Shown piece by piece: positions 27,369 to 35,375 of a stretch of DNA of 64,000 nucleotides (positions are counted from its first letter, which is position 1; each line of letters opens with the position of its first letter). Location: contig JAGCCO010000018.1 of NCBI GenBank assembly GCA_017651645.1, positions 78,692-142,691 of the forward strand, written 5' to 3'. This DNA comes from Bacteroidales bacterium. Its GTDB lineage: Bacteria; Bacteroidota; Bacteroidia; Bacteroidales; F082. The notes beneath the pieces are model-generated. The model saw nothing but the letters and a program-made list of their open reading frames with translations. It was not told the origin of the DNA and did no database searches. A program made the translations under genes and the position numbers.

Positions 27369-29936
27369 ATGAAACGATTATTTGCTTTCTTTTTGATACT
27401 CGTCGGGTTTTTTGAAGTCTCATACGCTCAGGAGCACCGCCGTTATGCCTTGATTTGGAATGATGAATTCAATTCCAGAACGTTAGATAAGACGGTCTGG
27501 TCGAAGATTTGGCGCAGCACAGCCGATTGGGCAGTCCACATGTCGTCAGCCGACACGCTGTATGCTTTTCAGAACGGCGATCTCGTGTTACGCGGCATGG
27601 TGAATGACTTCCTGCCTAATGATGATGCCCCGTTTCTTACTGGCGGTGTGTGGAGCAAAAACAGGAAAGCGTTCGGCTTCGGACGGCTTGAAATCAGGGC
27701 CAAGTTCGATGTGGCACAAGGCTTTTGGCCGGCTATCTGGATGATGCCCCAGGTCAATCACGCATTGAACTGGCCTCATGGTGGCGAAATCGACATCATG
27801 GAGCATTTTAGGGACAATCCATATATAAATCACACGGTTCACAGCCATTACACCTACAATCTCGGCAAGCGCAACCGGCCCTCGCATGTGGCTTATCCTT
27901 CTTATAACGAGAACGAATACAACATATATGGGATGGAACGCTTTCAGGACAGCCTTGTGTTTTTCCTCAACGGAAAACGGACGTTCAACTATCCGCGTTA
28001 CCATAAGGGTGAGGATGGCCAATTTCCTTTCAGCCAGCATGACTTTTACCTGATTCTCGATGCACAGCTCGGGCGCGACCGTTCGCCATACATCGATACG
28101 ACCAAACTGCCCGTGGAGCTTCGCGTGGATTATGTGCGCTATTATGAGCTGGACACCAAGACAGATGTGATTCCAGAACCGAAAGAGTTTCAGATACTGA
28201 AAGCGAAGAAGAAAAAGCTCCGCAGGGTGGTCTATGATACGAAGACACATTTCGATAATCCCGATGAATACCGCTTGGTGGTGAAATGTGGCAAGGCCAC
28301 CATTTCAGGTAACTGGCATTGGGCGGAAAGTACCTTGGCGCAACTGGTGGATAGAAGCGGACGCATCGCGAATTTGGAAGTCCACGACTGGGCGACATAT
28401 CCTTTCAGAGGCTTTATGCACGACACGGGGCGCAACTTTCAACCCATCAGTAAGTTGAAAGAGACACTTGATTTGATGGGTTTCTACAAGCTGAACTATT
28501 TCCATTGGCATTTGACTGATTATCCTGCATGGCGCATTGAGTGTAAGGTTTATCCGCAACTTAATGATCCTCAATACCAAAGGCCAGGCCGCGACGAGGG
28601 TAAGTTCTACTCATACGATGAGATTCGTGAGGTGATAGCCTACGCCAAAGAGCGGGGAATCACCGTGGTGCCTGAAATCGACATGCCTGGGCATTCCACC
28701 TATTTCAAGAATGCTTTCGGGTTCACTATGGACTCTGAGCAAGGCCGAAAGGTCTTGGAAAAATGTCTTGAAGAGTTTTTCACCGAGATCCCGAAAAGCG
28801 ACTGCCCCTACTTCCATATCGGCTCCGATGAAGTCCATATCGAAGACCCGAAGGGCTTCATGCAATGGATAGAAAACCTGTTGGAAAGGTATGACCGCCA
28901 GCCCATCGCATGGGATCCTGGACTGCCAGCCTCCGACAAGGTGATTCGTCAGATTTGGAACGAGGCGGAAAGCTCCAACGCGGCGGCTTCAAACAAAGTG
29001 GGGAAATACCTCGACTCCTTTGTGGGCTATTTGAACTATTACGACCCGATGCTGTTCACAAGCCGTTGTTTCCTGCACACCGCCGCGGCGCAAACCGTGC
29101 CCGACACGACCAAAGCTTTGGGTGGCATTCTCTGTCTTTGGAACGACGTGCGTGTGGATAACAAAGAGAACATCGCGCTGCACAACGGCATGATTAACGG
29201 CGTGATGGCTTTCGCAGAGCGTTTTTGGAACGGAGGCAACGCTGGAGCTATCGAAAACGAGAACCTTCCTCCTGGCCCTTTGACCACGGCGGGCTCGCGT
29301 TTGGCCAATTTCGAGGAAAAGATGGCTGTTCACCGCGACCGTTTCCATCAGGACAGGATGCGTTGGGTGGCCAATTCGCAGATGGAATGGCAGGTGCAGA
29401 TTGATGATAACGAGCCGTTTTTGGCCTACGGTGGCGCGGTTGATTTGGATGCTTTTTGTCAGGCCCATCATATAATAATAGGTGAACAGGCCTTGGCGAA
29501 AGCGCAAACGGTCATTGTGGCCGACCAAGACATGGACATTGTGGTGTGGTTAGGCTTCTGTACGCCAGCCCGTTCCAACCGCAATGGTTATGGCATTGGA
29601 GAGCAAGGTCATTGGGAAGGCGGCTGTCAATGCTTTGTGAACGGCAAAGAGGTCTTGCCGCCAAAGCAATGGGAAGAACCTGGAAAGTACGCGTACCATT
29701 TCAACACTTGGGGTAAGCCCGAGGAGGAAGAGCCATACACAGATGAACAGCTCTATTGGATGCGGCAACCTGCACAGATTCATTTGAATAAGGGAGAAAA
29801 CCAGGTGGAGGTCTGGGTGCCGAAGACCTATCAGGGAGTGCGATGGAGTTTTGGGTTTATTCCAGTTTGTACTTGGTCAGATGGCTCTGTGACTGAGGCA
29901 AAAGGAATCAGTTTCAAGAACTCCGCCGACAACTAG
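27369..29936 (+). CDS. Two-enzyme fusion: GH16 endo-glycanase plus GH20 hexosaminidase
   Basis: Signal peptide (FFLILVGFFEVSYAQ). Residues about 25-260 are a GH16 domain with the E-x-D-x-x-E signature HGGEIDIMEHF (E140, D142, E145) and FGRLEIRAKF. Residues about 285-720 are GH20-like: RGFMHDTGRNF, YFHWHLTDYPAWRIE, VVPEIDMPGHS and the catalytic Asp-Glu pair in HIGSDEVH (D487, E488). A beta domain closes the protein (YQGVRWSFGFIP). No T9SS signal or lipobox is seen. GH16 enzymes of gut Bacteroidales cut beta-linked galactans, glucans or poly-LacNAc, and GH20 enzymes remove terminal GlcNAc or GalNAc. A joint role on mucin-type chains is an inference. The gene is divergent from the esterase gene. 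Confidence 0.85.
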   Translation: MKRLFAFFLILVGFFEVSYAQEHRRYALIWNDEFNSRTLDKTVWSKIWRSTADWAVHMSSADTLYAFQNGDLVLRGMVNDFLPNDDAPFLTGGVWSKNRKAFGFGRLEIRAKFDVAQGFWPAIWMMPQVNHALNWPHGGEIDIMEHFRDNPYINHTVHSHYTYNLGKRNRPSHVAYPSYNENEYNIYGMERFQDSLVFFLNGKRTFNYPRYHKGEDGQFPFSQHDFYLILDAQLGRDRSPYIDTTKLPVELRVDYVRYYELDTKTDVIPEPKEFQILKAKKKKLRRVVYDTKTHFDNPDEYRLVVKCGKATISGNWHWAESTLAQLVDRSGRIANLEVHDWATYPFRGFMHDTGRNFQPISKLKETLDLMGFYKLNYFHWHLTDYPAWRIECKVYPQLNDPQYQRPGRDEGKFYSYDEIREVIAYAKERGITVVPEIDMPGHSTYFKNAFGFTMDSEQGRKVLEKCLEEFFTEIPKSDCPYFHIGSDEVHIEDPKGFMQWIENLLERYDRQPIAWDPGLPASDKVIRQIWNEAESSNAAASNKVGKYLDSFVGYLNYYDPMLFTSRCFLHTAAAQTVPDTTKALGGILCLWNDVRVDNKENIALHNGMINGVMAFAERFWNGGNAGAIENENLPPGPLTTAGSRLANFEEKMAVHRDRFHQDRMRWVANSQMEWQVQIDDNEPFLAYGGAVDLDAFCQAHHIIIGEQALAKAQTVIVADQDMDIVVWLGFCTPARSNRNGYGIGEQGHWEGGCQCFVNGKEVLPPKQWEEPGKYAYHFNTWGKPEEEEPYTDEQLYWMRQPAQIHLNKGENQVEVWVPKTYQGVRWSFGFIPVCTWSDGSVTEAKGISFKNSADN

Positions 29937-29950
29937 TCCTAAAATACAAT

Positions 29951-29985
29951 GATGGCCACAACCCAAATAAGGGGTTATGGCCATC
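29951..29985. terminator. Bidirectional hairpin terminator
   Basis: GATGGCCA-C-AACCC pairs with GGGTT-A-TGGCCATC (one mismatch) around a short loop, between the convergent GH16-GH20 and vWA genes. The flanking T-run is weak. Confidence 0.65.
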
Positions 29986-30007
29986 TGCAAAAGTCATAGT
30001 CAAAAAA

Positions 30008-31111
30008 TCATCTTCCGTTGTAATTCCCGCTCAAAGTCTCAATAAAGCCATTGGCGGCGGTTTTCATGTTGACGAAGTCGCTGCCCAATGAGCTGGAGCA
30101 GTCGAGCACAAGCATGATCATCGCGCTCTTGTACTCGTTGACGACCTCGGTGTTGCCTGAAGGCGTAAACTCGCTGTTGTACTGCCATTGTGGAGTGGAT
30201 TCAAGCCAGTTCCATTGTTTCACGTAGTCGGTGCTGATTTGGTTGCCGCCCATATCGGTGAGGTTCTGGAAAGCGAACACGTCGAAGATGCCTTCCGATG
30301 ATGCCGTGACGGCGACGCCCGACATGCATTCCAAACCCACATAACGGATATCAGTCAACTGGCCTTTGCCGTTGGTTCGGATGTAAGTGCCTTCAATGTA
30401 GCATTGCGAGGCGGTGGCTTCGCTCACGTTGTCGAAGGTGAAACGGATTCTGGTGTTGGGTTCTTGTGCCGGTAGCTTGAGGGTGACATTATAGAAGGTG
30501 CTTTGGTTGTAAAGCTGCTGGGCGATTTGGGCAAATTTCTCAGAGGCTTCACTCATGTTGCTGACCTCAAAGACATTGTGGACGGGATCGCTCGACAGTT
30601 TCTTGAGGTTGTTGCGGAAGCTTTCCACATCAGCTACGTCCGAACCACGCACGCCGATGGAGTAGGCTGAGATATTGGTGCCACCGATGAGCTCGTTGTT
30701 AATCCTTGAGTTGACGGCGGCTAAATATTCGCTTCCTGAGTTATAATTGTCCGACAAAACATAAGAGCCTTGGTCGAGGCCGTCAGTAAAGGTCACCACG
30801 GAGACATTGATGAGGTTCTCCGGAATCTTGGCGGCAGCCAGACTGTTGAGGCCTGTGTTAACGGCGTGATAAAGGATGGTGCCGTTCTGCATGGCCAGAC
30901 CGTCGACGAAGTTCACGAATTCGCGCTTGGTGTCTTGGTTGAGCAGACCAAGCGGCATGGTGTATAGGTCACTATTGAACCCGACGATGCCGAGATAAAG
31001 GCCTTCCTTGGCTGGGGTGTTGTCTTCAGCCTTGGGCTTTCTGCAGCTGGTGAAGGTGGTGAGCATGACAGCAAGTGCCAAAACCGCCACTGATAAGATG
31101 TGTTTCTTCAT
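30008..31111 (-). CDS. vWA-domain lipoprotein with apparently permuted domain order
   Basis: Lipoprotein signal (VLALAVMLTTFTSC; lipid-carrying C23). Metal-site (MIDAS) elements of a von Willebrand A domain are present but in unusual order. The strand YLGIVGFNSDLYTMPL (about 39-54), the MIDAS threonine region NGTILYHAVN (T78) and VVTFTDG (D110) come first. A beta-rich domain of about 130 residues follows. The DxSxS motif with its helix, MLVLDCSSSLGSDFV (D337, S339, S341), lies at the very C-terminus. In normal vWA domains DxSxS comes first. A metal-dependent adhesion role is expected. Gene start and stop look intact. An (AAACTCT)n repeat lies upstream and no clear -7 box was found. Confidence 0.75.
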   Translation of the reverse strand: MKKHILSVAVLALAVMLTTFTSCRKPKAEDNTPAKEGLYLGIVGFNSDLYTMPLGLLNQDTKREFVNFVDGLAMQNGTILYHAVNTGLNSLAAAKIPENLINVSVVTFTDGLDQGSYVLSDNYNSGSEYLAAVNSRINNELIGGTNISAYSIGVRGSDVADVESFRNNLKKLSSDPVHNVFEVSNMSEASEKFAQIAQQLYNQSTFYNVTLKLPAQEPNTRIRFTFDNVSEATASQCYIEGTYIRTNGKGQLTDIRYVGLECMSGVAVTASSEGIFDVFAFQNLTDMGGNQISTDYVKQWNWLESTPQWQYNSEFTPSGNTEVVNEYKSAMIMLVLDCSSSLGSDFVNMKTAANGFIETLSGNYNGR

Positions 31112-31173
31112 ATTTATTAGTTTTTAATCTGTTCTATAACGTAATGTTGTCTATAAAATTGTATGAAACCTAA

Positions 31174-31207
31174 AAACTCTAAACTCTAAACTCTAAACTC
31201 TAAACTC
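31174..31207. repeat. Heptamer tandem repeat (AAACTCT), nearly 5 copies
   Basis: Four full units plus AAACTC, perfect. It touches the stop codon of the TSCPD gene (31206-31208) and lies 63-96 bases upstream of the vWA lipoprotein ATG. Confidence 0.9.
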
Positions 31208-31454
31208 AACTTTCCATCGCACGCCGGATAGCACGACACAACTGGTCAGGGCAGGAGGTGTTCTTGAAGCCGCAGCGGATGCCTTCCAGGCGTTGCAGCA
31301 CGTCCTCGACTTTCATGCCTTCCACTAAGGCGCTCACACCCTGCGTGTTGCCGTTGCAGCCACCATAGAACTGCACATTCTTCAATATGCCATCCTCGAT
31401 TTCAAACTCGATGGCTTGGCTGCAGGTGCCTTGGGTTCTGTAGGTGTATTTCAT
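31206..31454 (-). CDS. TSCPD-domain protein
   Basis: Small 82-aa protein of the TSCPD family, with the defining CGFKNTSCPDQLCRAI at the C-terminus and YGGCNGNTQGVSALVEG in the middle. Four cysteines (C11, C33 and the C-terminal pair region) suggest metal binding or redox chemistry; its role is unknown. Its start is 5 bases downstream of the hotdog gene stop, so it is the last gene of a three-gene operon with OsmC and hotdog genes. Confidence 0.9.
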   Translation of the reverse strand: MKYTYRTQGTCSQAIEFEIEDGILKNVQFYGGCNGNTQGVSALVEGMKVEDVLQRLEGIRCGFKNTSCPDQLCRAIRRAMES

Positions 31455-31459
31455 TGTTG

Positions 31460-31840
31460 TTAGAATTTACTCATAAACTTTTCGCTGTCAACGACAAATC
31501 TCTCATGGATGCCTTCACCGACGATTGTTTCACCCTCGAAGCATCTCACCGAGAAGACCAGACGGCGGCGGTCCACTTCGATAAGTTCGGCTTCACAGCG
31601 GATAGTCGAGCCCACAGGGCTGGCTTTCAAGTGCTTGATGTTGACCGCAATACCCACGGTGGTGTTGCCTTCATCGATCTTGTCGGCAACGCTTTCCAAG
31701 CAGGTCTTTTCCATGAGGGCAATCATGGCGGGGGTGGCAAATACCTCCAAGGCACCTGAGCCGTAGACGGCGGCGGTATCTTTATGCTCCACTACCAGTG
31801 TCTCGCTGTGGCGGAGTCCTTTCAGTGTGTCGTATTCCAT
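31460..31840 (-). CDS. Hotdog-fold thioesterase (FlK-like)
   Basis: A 126-aa acyl-CoA-thioesterase-like protein. Features of the FlK-type family are TPAMIALMEKTCLESV (long helix with catalytic-region Thr and Glu), TTVGIAVNIKHLKASPVG and the final strand GEGIHERFVV. The start codon overlaps the OsmC stop (ATGA), so translation is probably coupled. The substrate is unknown; close relatives in Bacteroidota are simply called thioesterase family protein. Confidence 0.85.
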   Translation of the reverse strand: MEYDTLKGLRHSETLVVEHKDTAAVYGSGALEVFATPAMIALMEKTCLESVADKIDEGNTTVGIAVNIKHLKASPVGSTIRCEAELIEVDRRRLVFSVRCFEGETIVGEGIHERFVVDSEKFMSKF

Positions 31841-32247
31841 CAGGCTTGGAAATTCATGGTGATGTTGACAATGACATCGGGATGCAGGGAGCGACCCACG
31901 GGACAGCTTTCAGCTGCGGCCCATAGCAAGGCTTTCTGCTTCTCTGTGTATTCCTTTGCAGGGAAGTTGAACACGATGTCGATCTGCCCGATGCGGCGTG
32001 GGTCGGCGTTCATGGTCTTCTTCACCGTGTAGGTGGTGCCGTCGATGTCGAATTTGTGGCCTTGCGCGCTGATGCCCATGATGGTCATCATGCAGCCAGC
32101 CAATGCCGCGCAGGCGAGGTCGGTGGGCGAGAAGGCTTCGCCTTTGCCGTGGTTGTCGGTGGGGGCGTCGGTGAGGATGGTGTTGCCCGACTGCACATGG
32201 GTCATCTCGTTGCGGAGATTGCCTTTATAAATTCCTTTGATTGTCAT
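31840..32247 (-). CDS. OsmC family protein
   Basis: Thiol-dependent peroxidase-type fold of about 135 aa. The two redox cysteines are visible in ACAALAGCMMTIMG and AAESCPVGRSL. I take the ATG ending at 32247 (MTIKGIYKGNLRNEM), which matches the family N-terminus, over a GTG seven codons upstream. Gene order OsmC, hotdog thioesterase, TSCPD with 4-base overlap and 5-base gap indicates one operon, perhaps dealing with oxidised or acylated thiols (inference). Confidence 0.88.
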   Translation of the reverse strand: MTIKGIYKGNLRNEMTHVQSGNTILTDAPTDNHGKGEAFSPTDLACAALAGCMMTIMGISAQGHKFDIDGTTYTVKKTMNADPRRIGQIDIVFNFPAKEYTEKQKALLWAAAESCPVGRSLHPDVIVNITMNFQA

Positions 32248-32276
32248 GTTGTTAGTTATATTTTTCACAAAAGTGA

Positions 32277-33116
32277 TTATTGTATTTGTTCCAAAATTAA
32301 CCCTGCCAATCGGCTTGTGCCCACGCGGAAGAGGTTGGGGTTAAGCCACTGTTCGCCGAGGATGTTTTTCACCAGATAATAATAGGTGAGGGCATCATCC
32401 GGCACCTTCATGCCGCCGGCAGGTTTGAAGCCGACCTTCTTGCCTGTGGCCTCGTAGTATTCTTTGATGGTGTCGATCATGATGATGGCAGCCAAAGGTG
32501 TGGCGGCCACCGGCACTTTGCCCGTCGAAGTCTTGATGAAGTCAGCACCGGCGAGGATGGCCAGTTCAGAAGCCTTGCGGATGTTCTCCACGGTCTTCAA
32601 CTCGCCTGTCTCGAGGATGACTTTCAGTTTGGCCTTGTTGCCGCAGGTTTCCTTGATGGTCTTGATTTCGTTGAAGACTTCGTCGTAACGACCCGCAAGA
32701 AACGTGCCGCGTGAGATGACCATATCCACCTCATCAGCGCCTTCATTGACACAATATTCCACCTCCTTAACTTTCAAGTCGAAGGGCATCATGCCCGAGG
32801 GGAAGGCGCAGGCCACGGTGGCCACACGGATGCCGCTGCCCGTCAGCTGCTGTTTGGCCTGACGGATGAAGGGGCTGTAGATGCAAATGGCAGGCACACT
32901 GAGGTGCGGCTTTTGCTTCGGGAAGGACAAAGCCTTTTCGCAAAAATCTTTGATTTTGGCCTCGTTGTCGAAGGCTTCCAGGGTGGTGAAGTCGATGCTT
33001 TGGAAGATGGTGCGCAGGGCTTCTTTCTCGCCGCCCTTTTTCTTCTCGGCGTTGACAATCAGCGCAATGCGCTCATTGAGCGCAGCTTCGCTATGGTTGT
33101 AGGGTTTGAATTTCAT
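32277..33116 (-). CDS. deoC: Deoxyribose-phosphate aldolase
   Basis: Splits 2-deoxyribose 5-phosphate into glyceraldehyde 3-phosphate and acetaldehyde, in deoxynucleoside breakdown. TIM-barrel markers are EVDMVISRG, LKVILETGEL, the Schiff-base lysine in DFIKTSTGKV and the second active-site lysine in VGFKPAGG. The length of 279 aa includes an N-terminal extension of about 40 residues, typical of the longer bacterial form. The C-terminus GTSRLAGLILEQ is intact. A TACCTTTG box lies 17 bases upstream of the ATG. Confidence 0.96.
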   Translation of the reverse strand: MKFKPYNHSEAALNERIALIVNAEKKKGGEKEALRTIFQSIDFTTLEAFDNEAKIKDFCEKALSFPKQKPHLSVPAICIYSPFIRQAKQQLTGSGIRVATVACAFPSGMMPFDLKVKEVEYCVNEGADEVDMVISRGTFLAGRYDEVFNEIKTIKETCGNKAKLKVILETGELKTVENIRKASELAILAGADFIKTSTGKVPVAATPLAAIIMIDTIKEYYEATGKKVGFKPAGGMKVPDDALTYYYLVKNILGEQWLNPNLFRVGTSRLAGLILEQIQ

Positions 33117-33133
33117 AACTATAGAATTTTAGG

Positions 33134-33141
33134 CAAAGGTA
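33134..33141 (-). promoter_or_regulatory. -7 box of deoC
   Basis: TACCTTTG on the minus strand, 17 bases before the ATG. Confidence 0.65.
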
Positions 33142-33163
33142 ATGCTTTTTCTTGAAATGGTTC

Positions 33164-34288
33164 TTATTTTCTTAACCACAAGCCGAAAAACCGATCATAA
33201 ACACTATAACCGTCTTCATCTTCAGCGACCAATTCCTTGTCGATAAGGACGCGCAGAGCACTTCTGACGGTGCTGGCTGGACCAGGTTGGTGTTTTTGCA
33301 AAAACTCTTGGCTTCCAATCTCTTTCACTTTTCCTTCGTGGGCAATGGCTTTTATTAGGGACAACTGATTGGATGTGAGTAGTTTGCAATAAGTTCTGAA
33401 CGATTCTTTGTATTCCTCTAAAATGTCGTTCACCGTTGAGGTCAAGGCCTGCCCGTCGATTTGGCGCATTCGGTATTGGTAAAGCCGATTGAGTATGCAT
33501 TGAATGTACCAAGTGTGACCGTACATGGTGATGTACAACTCGTGGAAAGTTTCTCGGGACATCGTCTGCTTGTTGCGTTCAAAATGGCGTTGGGCAAAGT
33601 CAAAATAAATGTTTTCGGGAATCTCATACAAAGGAAGCATCTGCGTGCTTTGGAAAAATGGACGGTTGGCAGCCATAAACATCTCGGTCATCAAGTGTTT
33701 CTTGCTACCAGCAAAAATGAAGTTGACATTGGTAAGATGCTGTATGTGACTGCGCAGCAAGGCCTCCATTTTCGGTTCGGGATAGTCGGTGATGACTTGG
33801 AACTCGTCGAAAGCCACATAACACGGCAGTTTTGACTTTTCCAACCAGCCGAAAATCTCGTCCAACGAGGATTCCGCTTCCGTTGGCTTGATATCGAGGC
33901 TGATTTGTGGCGCACCCGTCGCGGGTTCGGCGGAGAGAACGGGGCGTAGTGACTTGAACCATGACAGAATCTCTTTCCAAACGCGCCCTGAAGGCATCCC
34001 GATTTGCTTTAATACGACCTTGCCGAAGGCTTGTACCAAGTCAGCGAGGCAGGTGGTTTGGTCCAAGTCGACATAGAAACAAAGGCTCTCTTTTGGGTCA
34101 AATTTCTCAAAAACATGTTTAATTAATCCTGTTTTTCCCATCCTTCTTGGGCTGATTAGGGTGATATTTCGGCCGTTTTTTAGACCTTCAAAGAGCTTTT
34201 TTGTCTCATTTTCTCGGTCACAGAAGTAGTCGCTACCGAGATAGGCGAGTACGGAGAATGGATTGAAATCCTGTGATTTAGTTGCCAT
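33164..34288 (-). CDS. AAA ATPase of the archaeal-ATPase (ATPase_2) type
   Basis: A 374-aa cytoplasmic STAND-like ATPase. Walker A is SPRRMGKTGLIKHV (about residues 46-59), Walker B and sensor region are in KLPCYVAFDEFQVI, and sensor-1-like NFIFAGSKKHLM follows. The C-terminal 100 residues are a winged-helix-like domain (LLTSNQLSLIKAIAHEGKV ... STVRSALRVLIDKELV). Members of this family occur in many scattered copies in Bacteroidales genomes; their function is mostly unknown. Unusual 14-bp repeats lie in its predicted leader. Confidence 0.85.
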   Translation of the reverse strand: MATKSQDFNPFSVLAYLGSDYFCDRENETKKLFEGLKNGRNITLISPRRMGKTGLIKHVFEKFDPKESLCFYVDLDQTTCLADLVQAFGKVVLKQIGMPSGRVWKEILSWFKSLRPVLSAEPATGAPQISLDIKPTEAESSLDEIFGWLEKSKLPCYVAFDEFQVITDYPEPKMEALLRSHIQHLTNVNFIFAGSKKHLMTEMFMAANRPFFQSTQMLPLYEIPENIYFDFAQRHFERNKQTMSRETFHELYITMYGHTWYIQCILNRLYQYRMRQIDGQALTSTVNDILEEYKESFRTYCKLLTSNQLSLIKAIAHEGKVKEIGSQEFLQKHQPGPASTVRSALRVLIDKELVAEDEDGYSVYDRFFGLWLRK

Positions 34289-34332
34289 TTTACCCTGTTT
34301 TTACATTATTATTTTACTTCATTTTTACCGCA

Positions 34333-34370
34333 AAATTTTCGCGACGAAATTTTCGCGACGAAATTTTCGC
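34333..34370. repeat. 14-bp tandem repeat in the leader of the AAA ATPase gene
   Basis: AAATTTTCGCGACG occurs twice in a row, followed by a partial third unit (AAATTTTCGC). Each unit holds the near-palindrome CGAAATTTTCG. It directly follows the minus-strand -7 box at 34373-34380, so it should be in the 5' end of the ATPase mRNA. Confidence 0.85.
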
Positions 34371-34372
34371 TG

Positions 34373-34380
34373 CAAAAATA
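34373..34380 (-). promoter_or_regulatory. -7 box of the AAA ATPase gene
   Basis: TATTTTTG on the minus strand, about 85 bases before the ATG and abutting the 14-bp repeats. Confidence 0.6.
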
Positions 34381-34458
34381 AGTATTTTTTCCAAAAATGG
34401 AAGCATAAATACAATAAAAACAGTGTTTCTATGTTTGAAGAGCAGGCGTAAAAAAGTG

Positions 34459-34466
34459 TACTTTTG
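34459..34466 (+). promoter_or_regulatory. -7 box of the head-GIN lipoprotein gene
   Basis: TACTTTTG, 67 bases before the ATG at 34533. It places the in-frame codons at 34464-34532 in the leader. Confidence 0.65.
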
Positions 34467-34532
34467 CGCCAATTTTTTATCAACACCAAAAAACCGAGGT
34501 CCCGATGGTATATAACAGCGGCCATTTTATCA

Positions 34533-35375
34533 ATGAAAAAGTATTTGTTCATCCTTTCGGCTTTAGTTTTGTTTGCCTTCAGCAGCTGCCAGAAGTTTGC
34601 TGGCGACCCCATTTCAAAGGATTTTACGGTTGGCTCCTATACCGAGCTTGAAGTCGAAGACGCTTTTGAGGTGACTGTCAGTGATGCGGTGGACGTCGTT
34701 ACCGTTACGGTGGGTGAGAACATCATGCCGAAGGTCGTGGTGGAAGTTGTCGAAAACACGCTGAAGATTCATCTCAAGGGCATCAATCATAGCAACTACG
34801 GGTCGGACATGAAGGTAGTCATTCCTTATAACACCGACTTGACGAGCGTCGAACTGTCGGGTGCCTCGGAATTCCGTTCGGAATATGGTCTTGAAGGCCA
34901 AAAGGTGGAAGTGGACTTGTCGGGCGCTTCTGATTTCTATTGCGATATCGATGCCGACGAAGTGGATATTGACCTGTCAGGTGCTTCCAATTTCTATGGC
35001 GACATTCTGGCTGACGAAATTGAGATGGAGGTGTCTGGTAGTTCCAATATCAAGGGTTATGTGGAAGCTCTTGACCTTGACCTTGGTATGAGCGGTGCCT
35101 CTGATGCTACCCTTGAAGGATATGTCGGAACGCTCAAGATGGAGCTGACGGGTGCCAGCAACATCAAGAAAACCATCAACGGAAATAGATACGGTTTGGT
35201 TTGCGACCGCTGCGAAGGCTCAATGTCAGGCGCCAGCGATGCCTACATCCACTGTGATGGCACCATTAAGGTCGACCTCTCGGGTGCCAGCGAGCTGCAC
35301 TTTACGGGTGATGGCAACCCCGCTGATAGTAGCACCAGCGGCGGCTCGGATATCATCCATGATGTGAATCCGTAA
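34533..35375 (+). CDS. Head-GIN-domain (DUF2807) lipoprotein
   Basis: Lipoprotein signal MKKYLFILSALVLFAFSSC, then a putative adhesin-like beta-helix domain. Repeats of about 20-25 residues carry the motif LSGASDF or SGASNF (VELSGASEF, VDLSGASDFY, IDLSGASNFYG, MEVSGSSNIKG, MSGASDATLEG, MELTGASNIKK, MSGASDAYIH, VDLSGASELHF). This is the hallmark of the DUF2807/head-GIN family, whose function is unknown. I start at 34533 because the upstream in-frame stretch is promoter and leader. Its 3' end overlaps the malQ stop tail to tail by 23 bases. Confidence 0.9.
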   Translation: MKKYLFILSALVLFAFSSCQKFAGDPISKDFTVGSYTELEVEDAFEVTVSDAVDVVTVTVGENIMPKVVVEVVENTLKIHLKGINHSNYGSDMKVVIPYNTDLTSVELSGASEFRSEYGLEGQKVEVDLSGASDFYCDIDADEVDIDLSGASNFYGDILADEIEMEVSGSSNIKGYVEALDLDLGMSGASDATLEGYVGTLKMELTGASNIKKTINGNRYGLVCDRCEGSMSGASDAYIHCDGTIKVDLSGASELHFTGDGNPADSSTSGGSDIIHDVNP

